From NCBI RefSeq assembly GCF_017654505.1, contig NC_054537.1:69676145-69740144 (forward strand): DNA of 64,000 nucleotides, read 5' to 3'. How positions within the stretch are numbered: the first letter of the stretch is position 1; the number at the start of each line of letters is the position of its first letter. The notes under the pieces were generated by a model, which was given only the letters and a program-made list of their open reading frames with translations, had not been told where the DNA came from and did not search any database. Made by a program: the position numbers and the translations under genes. Below, in pieces: positions 38,152 through 47,800 of the stretch. This DNA comes from Polyodon spathula. Taxonomy: Eukaryota > Chordata > Actinopteri > Acipenseriformes > Polyodontidae.

Positions 38152-38540
38152 AGTTAAACGAGGCAGTCTTCCCAGCGACAGCGAGTGGAAGCGACAGCGA
38201 GTGGGAGAAGTACAGGCGTGGAAAAGTACAGAGCAGTTTCGAAGCAGAAAGGAGAAATTGCATCTTGAATTGCTTTAATCAGAAAACAGAGGACATTGGG
38301 GAAACACAGCAGCAGCTCAAAGTCAAACAGCCGCGTGTGTTTTTCTGATAACAAACAAGCTGAAACTCGGAGCAGCTGATTCAAATTCAGCGCCGTTTTG
38401 AGACACGGGCGAGGGGAGGAGCCAACAGCACAGCAGAACAACGCAGTTAAACGAGGCAGTCTTCCCAGCGACAGCGAGTGGAAGCGACAGCGAGTGGGAG
38501 AAGTACAGGCGTGGAAAAGTACAGAGCAGTTTCGAAGCAG
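38152..38540 (+). repeat. Tandemly repeated CR1 leader (period 293 bp)
   Basis: A 96-bp block beginning AGTTAAACGAGGCAGTCTTC (38152-38247) recurs without a visible mismatch at 38445-38540. A shorter GTTAAACGAGGCAGTTAAAG phrase precedes the first copy. The layout suggests one and a third leader units, similar in principle to the promoter monomers of mouse L1. Inside the block, GCGACAGCGAGTGG- words are themselves repeated. Confidence 0.85.
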
Positions 38541-38604
38541 TTTGAAAGCAGGCTGACGGCTGCAGAAGAAACTAAACTTAAAAAAAAAAAAAAAAAACCT
38601 CAAC

Positions 38605-39552
38605 ATGGTCTTCAAGCCAGTAATCTGTGACACCTGCTTGATGTGGGAAATCCGAGAAAACCCAGCGGAGCTAAACCAAGTGTGCGTAAAGTGCCGCGCG
38701 ATCCAGGATTTGCATAAACTAGTAAGTATGCTAGAAATGTTGCTGGAAGAAGTGAGACAGCAACAGGATCTTGAGGAACTGGCACACCCACAATTCATGG
38801 AAGTCTGCATCACCCCTAACAGACTGAAAGCCACCAGGGAGATAGAAGGTCAGAACAGCTGGGTTCAGGTAGGCAGAAGCAGGGAAAAAAAGAAACTTCG
38901 TCAAACACAACCACCAGAAATCAAAACAACCAACAGATTTGAGTCACTTCAGAATTTTGATGAGCAGAACCAACAACAAGAGAATGAAAGGAACAACATC
39001 CAGGACCCTATTGACAGTGGTGACCAGACAGCAAAAAGAAGGGAGGTCATGATTGTTGGGGACTCCACATTGAGAAACACAGCAAGTTCAATTCGCAGTT
39101 TGGACCCCCTTACTACAACAGTGTGCTGCCTTCCGGGAGCCTCGGTCAAGCACATCACTGAGAACGTGGACAGGCTCCTAGAACGAACAGGAGACGACCC
39201 GGTAGTAGTCGTCCACATCGGTACAAACAACATTGGAAGAGACAGACCAAAATCCCTGCAAAACAAATTCAGAGAGCTAGGAAGGAAATTAAAAGAGAAA
39301 ACCAAAACTGTGGTATTTTCTGGTATACTACCCGCACCTTGCAAAGGACCATATGGACAGCTGGAAATAATTAATCAAAACGAATGGCTGAAGACGTGGT
39401 GCACACGGGAAGGCTTCACCTATCTTGATCATTGGACCACATTCTACAACGAGGACTATCTGTATAGACGGGATGGACTGCATTTAAATAACAAGGGAAC
39501 TAGTCTACTCGGAGAAAAGATCCTCGAGCAGGTTCGGAAGCATTTAAACTAG
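38605..39552 (+). CDS. CR1 LINE ORF1 protein: zinc motif plus SGNH esterase
   Basis: 315 codons from an ATG placed just after an A-rich run. Residues 8-30 form a CxxC-x15-CxxC zinc-binding motif. Residues 45-65 look coiled (LVSMLEMLLEEVRQQQDLEE), and a Gln/Asn-rich linker follows. The C-terminal half (about 148-300) is an SGNH/GDSL-type hydrolase: GDS with the nucleophile Ser at 154, HIGTNN near 204, and DGLH with Asp 290 and His 293. CR1 ORF1 proteins of vertebrates are known to carry such an esterase domain and to bind the element RNA; the substrate is unknown. The frame is intact, and all expected catalytic residues are visible. ORF2 overlaps its end by about 49 bases in another frame. Confidence 0.9.
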   Translation: MVFKPVICDTCLMWEIRENPAELNQVCVKCRAIQDLHKLVSMLEMLLEEVRQQQDLEELAHPQFMEVCITPNRLKATREIEGQNSWVQVGRSREKKKLRQTQPPEIKTTNRFESLQNFDEQNQQQENERNNIQDPIDSGDQTAKRREVMIVGDSTLRNTASSIRSLDPLTTTVCCLPGASVKHITENVDRLLERTGDDPVVVVHIGTNNIGRDRPKSLQNKFRELGRKLKEKTKTVVFSGILPAPCKGPYGQLEIINQNEWLKTWCTREGFTYLDHWTTFYNEDYLYRRDGLHLNNKGTSLLGEKILEQVRKHLN

Positions 39553-39716
39553 AAAGGAAGGGGGGAGAAATCAACAAAAAAACAGAAGGGAGACCGCATC
39601 AAAACAAGAACAACAACTCAGGTAAGACAACCATTAAATGTATTTATCTAAATGCTAGAAGTATCAGAAACAAAATTCTAGAACTTGAAGCTACTGCACT
39701 AACAGGTAACTATGAT

Positions 39717-42395
39717 GTGATAGGTGTTACAGAAACGTGGTTATCTGAGAGTGATGGGGACGAATATAATATTTGTGGGTATACACTGTATAGGAAAGAC
39801 AGGCAGGACAGAAGAGGAGGAGGGGTAGCGCTATACATAAGAAACAGTCTTGAAGCCCAGGTGTTAAACCTGGACAAAGAAAATAAAACCGAATCAATAT
39901 GGGTCAGAATAACAGACAAAAATTCAAAAGGCATAATAATAGGAGCATGCTATAGACCGCCAGATTCAGACGGTGAGCACAATAATCTGTTATACAATGA
40001 CATTAGAAATGTGTGTAGCAAAGGAGAAGCCATACTAATGGGGGATTTCAACTTCCCCCAAATAAAATGGGAAAACCCGGTGGGTAGCGCGAAGGATGAA
40101 ATAGAAATGGTGGAAATGACAAATGACTGCTTCCTAACACAATTTGTGAAGGCACCCACTAGAGGGGAGGCATGCCTTGATTTAGTCTTTTCAAATAACG
40201 AAGATAGAATAACTAAAACAGAGGTCAGAGAACCACTGGCAAACTCAGACCACAACATGGTCTCATTTGAAGTGTTTTTTAAATCCCCAAAAGTAAAGAC
40301 TAAAGCTAAGGTTTACAATTTTAGAAAAGCAAACTATGAAGGTATGAAACAGAGACTAACAGAAGTAGATTGGAGTAAAATAGAGAAAACACCCACAGAA
40401 GAAGGATGGTTGTTCTTCAAAAATGTAGTACTAGAGGCGCAAAACAATTATATCCCTAAAGTAGACAAATCTAAATGTAAAACTAAATTGCCAAAATGGT
40501 TTAATAGATCAATTAAAAAAAATATTCAGCGAAAAAAGGTACTTTACAGAGCATTAAAAAAGGACCAAAAAGAAAGTACGCAGAAAGAGTACACAGAACT
40601 GCAAACGCAAGTCAAAAAGGAAGTTAGAAAGGCCAAGAGAGAAATAGAAATAAACATTGCTAAGGGAGCTAAAACCAATTCCAAAATGTTTTTCCAATAT
40701 TACAACAGCAAGAGAACATTCAAAGAGGAGATTAAATGTTTAAGAGATACAAATGGCAAAATCGTAGAGGAAGAAAAAAAAATAGCAAATATGTTAAATG
40801 ATTACTTTTCACAAGTTTTTACAAAGGAAGATACTGACAACATGCCCCACATGTCATCCAGTTCCTATCCAGTTTTAAATAACTTTAGCATAACTGAGGC
40901 AGAAGTGTTAAAGGGACTAGGAGCTCTTAAAATAAACAAATCCCCTGGGCCGGATGAGATCCTCCCAGTAGTACTCAAAGAAATGAAAGAAGTAATTTAC
41001 AAACCGCTAACCAAGATCATGCAGCAGTCTCTTGACACAGGGGTGGTACCGACAGACTGGAAAATTGCAAACGTAATACCGATCCACAAAAAGGGAAACA
41101 AAACTGAACCAGGTAACTACAGACCAGTAAGCCTGACTTCTATTATATGCAAACTTATGGAAACTATAATAAGATCCAAAATGGAAAATTACCTATATGG
41201 TAACAGGGTACTGGGAGACAGTCAACATGGTTTTAGGAAAGGGAGATCGTGCCTAACTAACTTGCTTGATTTTTTTGAGGATGCAACATCGATAATGGAT
41301 AATTGCAAAGCATATGACATGGTTTATTTAGATTTCCAGAAAGCTTTTGACAAAGTCCCGCACAAAAGATTAATTCTCAAACTGAACGCAGTTGGGATTC
41401 AAGGAAACACATGTACATGGATTAGGGAGTGGTTAACATGTAGAAAACAGAAAGTACTGATTAGAGGAAAAACCTCAGAATGGAGTGTGGTAACCAGCGG
41501 TGTACCACAGGGATCAGTATTAGGTCCTCTGCTATTCCTAATCTACATTAATGATTTAGATTCTGGTATAGTAAGCAAACTTGTTAAATTTGCAGACGAC
41601 ACAAAAGTAGGAGGAGTGGCAAACACTGTTGCAGCAGCAAAGGTCATTCAAAATGATCTAGACAAGATTCAGAACTGGGCAGACACATGGCAAATGACAT
41701 TTAATAGAGAAAAGTGTAAGGTACTGCACGCAGGAAATAAAAATGTACATTATAGATATCATATGGGAGATATTGAAATTGGAGAAGGAATCTATGAAAA
41801 AGACCTAGGAGTTTTTGTTGACTCAGAAATGTCTTCATCTAGACAATGTGGGGAAGCTATAAAAAAGGCTAACAAGATGCTCGGATACATTGTGAAAAGT
41901 GTTGAATTTAAATCAAGGGAAGTAATGTTAAAACTGTACAATGCACTAGTAAGACCTCATCTTGAATATTGTGTTCAGTTCTGGTCACCTCGCTATAAAA
42001 AAGATATTGCTGCTCTAGAAAGAGTGCAAAGAAGAGCGACCAGAATTATTCCGGGCTTAAAAGGCATGTCATATGCAGACAGGCTAAAAGAATTGAATCT
42101 GTTCAGTCTTGAACAAAGAAGACTACGTGGCGACCTAATTCAAGCATTCAAAATTCTAAAAGGTATTGACAGTGTCGACCCAAGGGACTTTTTCAGCCTG
42201 AAAAAAGAAACAAGGACCAGGGGTCACAAATGGAGTTTAGACAAAGGGGCATTCAGAACAGAAAATAGGAGACACTTTTTTACACAGAGAATTGTGAGGG
42301 TCTGGAATCAACTCCCCAGTAATGTTGTTGAAGCTGACACCCTGGGATCCTTCAAGAAGCTGCTTGATGAGATTTTGGGATCAATAAGCTACTAA
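39717..42395 (+). CDS. CR1 LINE ORF2: APE endonuclease and reverse transcriptase
   Basis: 892 codons are counted from 39717, but the frame is open from 39504 and the missing first endonuclease residues (YLNARSIRNKILELEA) are in frame at about 39640-39690. No ATG occurs between 39504 and 39717, so translation probably starts by reinitiation or frameshift from ORF1. The endonuclease shows TETW (about residue 4), GDFNFP (about 109) and SDHNMV (about 177). The reverse transcriptase shows NYRPVSLTS, HGFRKGRSC, DFQKAFDKVPH, GVPQGSVLGP and the catalytic FADD (about 625). The C-terminal end has the CR1-typical FFTQRIVRVWNQLP and LGSFKKLLDEIL. No stops or frameshifts were seen. It nicks the target and makes cDNA there. 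Confidence 0.92.
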   Translation: MIGVTETWLSESDGDEYNICGYTLYRKDRQDRRGGGVALYIRNSLEAQVLNLDKENKTESIWVRITDKNSKGIIIGACYRPPDSDGEHNNLLYNDIRNVCSKGEAILMGDFNFPQIKWENPVGSAKDEIEMVEMTNDCFLTQFVKAPTRGEACLDLVFSNNEDRITKTEVREPLANSDHNMVSFEVFFKSPKVKTKAKVYNFRKANYEGMKQRLTEVDWSKIEKTPTEEGWLFFKNVVLEAQNNYIPKVDKSKCKTKLPKWFNRSIKKNIQRKKVLYRALKKDQKESTQKEYTELQTQVKKEVRKAKREIEINIAKGAKTNSKMFFQYYNSKRTFKEEIKCLRDTNGKIVEEEKKIANMLNDYFSQVFTKEDTDNMPHMSSSSYPVLNNFSITEAEVLKGLGALKINKSPGPDEILPVVLKEMKEVIYKPLTKIMQQSLDTGVVPTDWKIANVIPIHKKGNKTEPGNYRPVSLTSIICKLMETIIRSKMENYLYGNRVLGDSQHGFRKGRSCLTNLLDFFEDATSIMDNCKAYDMVYLDFQKAFDKVPHKRLILKLNAVGIQGNTCTWIREWLTCRKQKVLIRGKTSEWSVVTSGVPQGSVLGPLLFLIYINDLDSGIVSKLVKFADDTKVGGVANTVAAAKVIQNDLDKIQNWADTWQMTFNREKCKVLHAGNKNVHYRYHMGDIEIGEGIYEKDLGVFVDSEMSSSRQCGEAIKKANKMLGYIVKSVEFKSREVMLKLYNALVRPHLEYCVQFWSPRYKKDIAALERVQRRATRIIPGLKGMSYADRLKELNLFSLEQRRLRGDLIQAFKILKGIDSVDPRDFFSLKKETRTRGHKWSLDKGAFRTENRRHFFTQRIVRVWNQLPSNVVEADTLGSFKKLLDEILGSISY

Positions 42396-42470
42396 CAACC
42401 AAACGAGCAAGATGGGCCGAATGGCCTCCTCTCGTTTGTAAACTTTCTTATGTTCTTATGTTCTCATAGT

Positions 42471-42830
42471 GCAGCTTGGCTACTCACTCCAGTTCAAACA
42501 GGGCCCTCCCCACTTCTCGGGAGTGGTTAAGACTTCTGTCTCCAACCCTCAAGATGTTCTGGTGGTGTTCCAAGAGGTTAAGACCGTGTTACAAGAAGGG
42601 CTATTCAGCCGATAGATCCCTCCGACCTGCGGTCTGGGTTTTATTCCAAGTACTTGTTGATGCCGAAAAGGGACGGCGGCCTATGGCCCATTGTCTACCT
42701 CAGACTACTCTCTTCTTGAGACGCAGGAAGTTCAAGATACTGACAGTGAAGCGGCTTTTGCAGTCTGTCAGACCGGGTGACTACGTTTGTCCTGAAAGAC
42801 ACCTACCGCCTTTGTGATTAGTCAGTGGAA
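42471..42830 (+). pseudogene. DIRS-B reverse transcriptase, N-terminal fragment
   Basis: Starts LGYSLQFKQGPPHFSGVVKT directly after the CR1 insert. After a stop and frame change near 42615 it continues GFYSKYLLMPKRDGGLWPIV and KFKILTVKRLLQSVRPGDYV. This is the fingers part of a DIRS reverse transcriptase, up to the block that would precede the first catalytic Asp. The palm is missing, as the sequence jumps to the recombinase. Not functional. Confidence 0.75.
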
Positions 42831-43170
42831 TTGGAGGCTTTTCATCTTCCACCATTCCAGTCAATTGAGGAGAATCTGCTCCATACGCTTTGTCTGGTTA
42901 TATGCTTTGGCGCTAAGAAGCAAGGTCAAGCCTTGTCAAAACAGAGGCTGTCCAATTGGATAGTGGAGACAGTCAAGATTGCCTATGAGCAAGCCAACTT
43001 GCCCCCTCCAGCGAAGGTCACAGGCCATTCCACCAGGGGTCTTGCTACCTCTGGCGTTATTTCAGGGTGTATCGGTTTCTGACATTTGCATGCAGTGTTG
43101 TGGGCCACTCCTCACAGCTTCACTATGTTTTGCAGGCTTAATGCCCTGGATCCTCAGAACCCTGCCTTTG
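42831..43170 (+). pseudogene. DIRS-B tyrosine recombinase, C-terminal fragment
   Basis: Reads FHLPPFQS, HTLCLVICFGAKKQGQALSK, LSNWIVETVKIAYEQANLPP and then GHSTRGLAT with the catalytic HxxR (about 43025-43040). It breaks by frameshift near 43050 into ALFQGVSVSDICMQC. It parallels DIRS-A 7690-8000 almost residue by residue. The upstream Arg box is deleted. Confidence 0.75.
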
Positions 43171-43318
43171 GAACCAAAGTGCTGCAAGCAGTGTCAGCCA
43201 GATTCAGAAACACATGCAGTCTCGCCAGATTGGCTGTTCTGGAAATCATGTCCTTGCAATGGCTTAGGTATACTTACCGATTGTGCAATGGAACAGACTT
43301 CATACTTAAAAGGGAATG

Positions 43319-43584
43319 TTAGGTTATTACCATAACCCTGGTTCCCTGAAATAGAAATGTATCCATTACAATTCTTTGGCCGCTGCGTACACTCTATGCA
43401 GTAGGCTGAAGAAAATGCCTGGGTGCCGTCCTGCAGACAGTTTTGTCTCCTGTGAGTGCTAATGTTGCTGGCATAAGACGCAGCTTTGGTAGAGGTGTTC
43501 AGTTGAATCGGGCATAATAGGTTAACCCATTGTGTAATGGATACATTTCTTTTTCCGGGTACCAGGGTTATGATAATAACCTAA
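43319..43584. repeat. Inverted-repeat right end of DIRS-B
   Basis: A 52-bp left arm (43319-43370, TTAGGTTATTACCATAACCC...) and right arm (43533-43584) are inverted copies with about seven mismatches, separated by 162 bp. The same words mark the ends of DIRS-A (8355-8381) and DIRS-C (52802-52832). DIRS elements are known to carry an internal region complementary to both termini near the right end. This hairpin-capable block is best read as that region plus the right terminus. Confidence 0.7.
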
Positions 43585-43687
43585 TGTTATACATATCATC
43601 ATATGACTGTAGAACAACTTTAATTTATTTGCTGATAAAAAGAATGGATTGTGAAAAGTTAAAATATGATATATTGATTCTAATTAA

Positions 43688-44813
43688 CACAAGAACTGCC
43701 ATGCGGGTCAATTCGGCCCATTTTGGATTTAACATGGTAATTACTCTTCCATTGTAAATCGTCCATTGTAAATGTGTGTGCCAATTTTTGACTTTTCATA
43801 AATATATTAATTAAATAGATGACGTTTCATAACGTTTAAACAGTTCTACCTAGAACCGCCATGTGGGTCAATGTGAACCATGCATTACAGTACATGTATT
43901 TCTTTTAAATATTACGTACAATATTCTATTTATTTAAATGCAAGACAAATAAGACATGCCTCCTCCAAGCACACATGTTATTTTTTTTTATTTCAAGCCT
44001 CTCTTTGTTTGTAGACTGACTGCGAGACAGAGAATGCTATGATTGTGGATTTGTCAAGATGCAAGTGAAAGCCTAGCTGATTATTTTTCAATATACATGG
44101 GAGACAACAATCCTTCATTTTGTTCCACAAATGCAACTGGGAATTATCAAAAGGAAGTATTTAATCTTGAAAGTAGTCCTTTTGATTGGTATATGGCAAG
44201 CTGCACTCAGATGCGTACACAAAATGAAATGACAGGTAGGATAACAACTTATGTGCCTAATATGAAACATATGTTATATATATTTTTTTATATTACTATT
44301 TAGAAGAAAAAAAAAACATTTCAGTTTTACAGGTTTGTATGTACTAGTTTACACGTGTTTACACAATATTGTTCAATGGAACTGTGTCTGTGTTTACAAC
44401 GCTCCTGGATGCAGGCAAAGTCAACTCCATAGAGTACAATGCAGCCGTCACATCGAAAGTAGTGTTATGTTTCATTTTGATGTAGTATTAGAAGCAATGA
44501 TTTCAGTTTTATAGTTTTATGTGTACATATACCCATTTACACCTGTACACAAGTTTATGCACATCACCTTTTCTTTTGAAATGTGTATTATATTTTTTCA
44601 CTGTTCGTAGTCGTGCTGTATATGCACTCATTTTAAAAATAAAGCCTTTTATGTTTAAATTTCTATTTATATATGGTGTTTCTGCAATGTAAATGTTAGA
44701 TATGATGTTCATGAATAAACCTTTTCAGTTTTATCCAATGTTATGTCTTTCATTTTCATAACAAAGCAGTTTAAAATGTATGGGTCAAAGTTACCCTTGT
44801 GGTGGTTCTAGTG
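43688..44813. mobile_element. piggyBac-type non-autonomous element, 1126 bp
   Basis: Flanked by TTAA on both sides (43684-43687 and 44814-44817), the obligate piggyBac target. The left end is CACAAGAACTGCCATGCGGG followed by TCAATTCGGCCC. The right end, reversed, is CACTAGAACCACCACAAGGG followed by TAACTTTGACCC. A second copy of the left-end phrase (CTAGAACCGCCATGTGGGTC) occurs inside at about 43850. The 86-codon frame at 44043 has no recognisable transposase motif. It starts 100 bp after DIRS-B. Confidence 0.75.
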
Positions 44814-44817
44814 TTAA

Positions 44818-47800
44818 ACAACATCTACTGGTGATTTTTAATTTTCCTGCTAGAGCACGCATGTTCTGTAAATGAGGCAAGAAATATCATTTTAAATGTA
44901 ATTATTTGATCAAAATCAATAACTGATTTATTCAAAGTGCATCTTTCCCTTAGATACTGAGCTATGGAATATTAAAAATAGAGTACTGGTATTGTATGTC
45001 AATTGAAGGCATTATTGTGGGATTAATCTGGGTAGAAGAGATCCTGAAGGGTTAAATTCATTACTACTGTACAGTGAAGCCTAGCAGAGCTCCTGTAATG
45101 ATGTTGTAACTCCCCTCCTGCCGAGATGAAAATTCCTAGGAATAAATGCCAATTCAAGACATAAAGTTGGATGAATGGCTTGATCATTAGCGTGTGGGAG
45201 TCTGGTACTGATGAGTCAGTGTTGTGGTTTATGAAACCTCAAAGTGGTATAGAGTGTCTCTGCATGCATTGCCTGTGGCGAGGTAAAATAAAGCGTTTTT
45301 AAAGCTGCACAGAGTCAAATCTATCTAAAAATACATTGCTCTGTGTGTTCTGATCAACTTGGGTAGTTAATAACAAATGGCTGAATTGTTTTTATCATCT
45401 TATGTTGTTTATGACAGGTGTCATTAACCATCAACCGTGCTGTTTCCCTGGATTATTTTTTCTTCTTTTTTGTGTTTGTACGAAGTATAGCAGAATCATT
45501 ATTTGTAGCAAATCGGTTTGGTTGCACCTGTATTGATGTCAAGGTGGTATTAATGTGTTGGATTCCTGGCTGTGCATAATTTGATTTGGGTTTTCTAAGT
45601 TTTTAACCTTTTTCTCTACATCAACTTTTGTTGATGGATTTGGTAATATAATCTGGGGTTTAGCAGTCCACTCTCCAGTGTTTCAATACCTTCTCATGGT
45701 GTGCCCACTCATTCTGTGTCCGCTCCTCCATGCTTTATACAATCATAAGTTTAACTTGTGTTGATATTTAGTCTAGAATGCCTTGCTGTTTGTGTTTATG
45801 TGGAGTCTGTTTTATTTTTTGTCTTGAACAACCTTAAAATTCTTTGCAAAGTTATAATTTAGAGGCTGATCAGCAAATGCTGTAAGTTTGTAGTACATTT
45901 GAATGGATTGGGTTATTACTTGACCTGTTGATTGATGCTAATGCGATGAATTTATTTCTTTTTCTACACATTGCTCAGGGTTTTCTGCAGAATTGTGAAA
46001 TCTGTACAATCTAGGTTACAGGAAATGTTTTCATCAGCATGCTTAACATTTTGTGTTCTTGTCTTCCATTTTAATTGTTCTTCCTTGATCATTGAAGTAG
46101 TCCCCCTTTTGTTTAAAAAACAAAAAAATAGTTGGCTCTTTTAACACTGAAGCGAACATGGTTTCAGGTACATATTTCCATTCCATTTTGTACCCATATA
46201 CTGTACTTAAGCATTATATAAAATAACTGTATAAAAGCATCTATCAACCACACTCATGTTGATATAACTGTACCAGAAAGATACAAGAGAGATTCTGGGC
46301 AAGGATCTCATTGAGAATATGGCCGTCATCCTACCTTTTTAAGGTAATTTTACTGTACCGCTATGAGCTGCCATGCTTACACATTGTCTGAGTCTTTCTT
46401 TTTAAAATCCACAATTACCTTTCATCTTGCTGCCAATTTATATTAGCTAAAGAAAACGCATCAAACAATGTATGTTACTGTCCTGGAACATTTCTTATGT
46501 TTTTAAAAGTATATGATTGGTGTAATACAAAATAAATTCAGTAAAATCAAGTTGGATATCATTGAAAAGTTAAAGCAAATATATGGGCGGGCACATTCAT
46601 TTTATCAACTGCATTTTTCTATCTGTTGGTTGTATTTTAGAAGTGAGCCTAATAAATCTTAACTTCATTACTACAGTATGTTTAATGCTGAAGTGTTAAA
46701 CTCTTTCTGCACTATATACCTTTGGATAAATAATTAAATAGTGTAAGTAGTGTAATGAAACAAATAAATAAAACATGGCCCATAGTATACATAGTTATTA
46801 GATTACTTTGCTCTGCTTTATTTTTTACTGCAGTTACCTTTCCTATACTAGGAGATTAGTCTGAAGTTTGAGTGATTGTCTTTGCTTGACATGTCCTACA
46901 GGTCATCAGTTTGGAAGCAGTAAAATATGGAAAAATTCAAGAATTATTTTCTATTTATGCTGTACTTTTTAACCACAGGCATTTCTTTAATTATATGAGC
47001 CCCACATTTAGGAACACTGTACAATAGTGTAATCTTTTAGTTTTTTTTTTTTTTTTTTTTTTAATGTGATATGTTAGTTATTGAATGTAATGTATTTATA
47101 TCTAGAAAGAATAGGTCGCACATATTCTGTGAAACTATTCAAATTTCAAAACTCATGACAGGATTGTTCCAAAGTTTGTAAAGGAAAGTGATGAGAAATC
47201 AGGACAGCCATTGCTTGCAAATTGAAAATCAAGTTCATTTCTACTTCATATAATGCAGTCATTTTAAGGTGTTTTTGTTTGTTTCATTTTTTCCGCTTAC
47301 CTGGTAATTCACACCCTGTTTTACATTAAAGGTAGAAACACAGGAAGAGTCAGCTCTATCGTAAACCATTGTCTGTCATTGTATGTACATCCTACCCACC
47401 TTAGTAACTTCTTGAGCTGGGTTTACGTTTGTTGTCTAACAGAACTGCATGTTACCCATTGTTTGGGAACAATAAATCGTTTCCAAAAGCACACTGAAAC
47501 TTTACAGTTTTTTTTTGTTTTTTTTTATGAATTGAGTATTCAGATTGGAAAGAAAATCCTGTGCAGTGCATCAGAAGCAATTGGAAGGCTTAATCTTAAA
47601 TTCTGTGTTAGGCGCATTAAAAAAAAAAAAAAAAAAAAGAGCAAAAAAAAACTTGGTATGTTGGCAGAAAGAGAGTAGAGACCTTTTAGATAACACATGT
47701 GTGTTTATTTTTTCCTGATGATCACTGTTTCAAATGTGACTCTTAATAAGGACTTTGGTAACATATAATGGGGACAACAATTAGACCCAAAAGAGCAACA

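Larger units (their letters stand above)
38126..42464 (+). mobile_element. CR1-type LINE, structurally intact, about 4.3 kb
   Basis: A non-LTR retrotransposon with a GC-richer leader containing a 96-bp repeat, ORF1 (38605-39552), overlapping ORF2 (open from 39504, ends 42395) and a short 3' end. The tail has GATGGGCCGAATGGCCTCCT and octamer-like TTCTTATG units (42444-42463). It is flanked by CATAGT on both sides (38120-38125 and 42465-42470), a 6-bp target duplication. Both reading frames are free of stops and frameshifts and keep their catalytic motifs, so this is either recent or still competent. It copies itself by nicking DNA and reverse transcribing its RNA at the nick. Confidence 0.9.
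37806..43584 (+). mobile_element. DIRS-type retrotransposon B, interrupted by CR1
   Basis: DIRS sequence on both sides of the CR1 insert. The left part (37806-38125) is gag-end/RT-start. The right part (42471-43584) carries RT fingers, then the recombinase C-terminus, then an inverted-repeat end (43319-43584). The left terminal repeat and most of gag are missing. Another deletion joins RT to the recombinase near 42830. Frames contain stops. The CR1 insertion post-dates this element. Confidence 0.8.

Noticed and set aside
38154..38834. 226-codon minus-strand frame
   Set aside because: It is the complement of the CR1 leader and ORF1, with no motif of its own; other minus-strand frames over the CR1 (38949-39344, 39950-40258) are the same kind of shadow.
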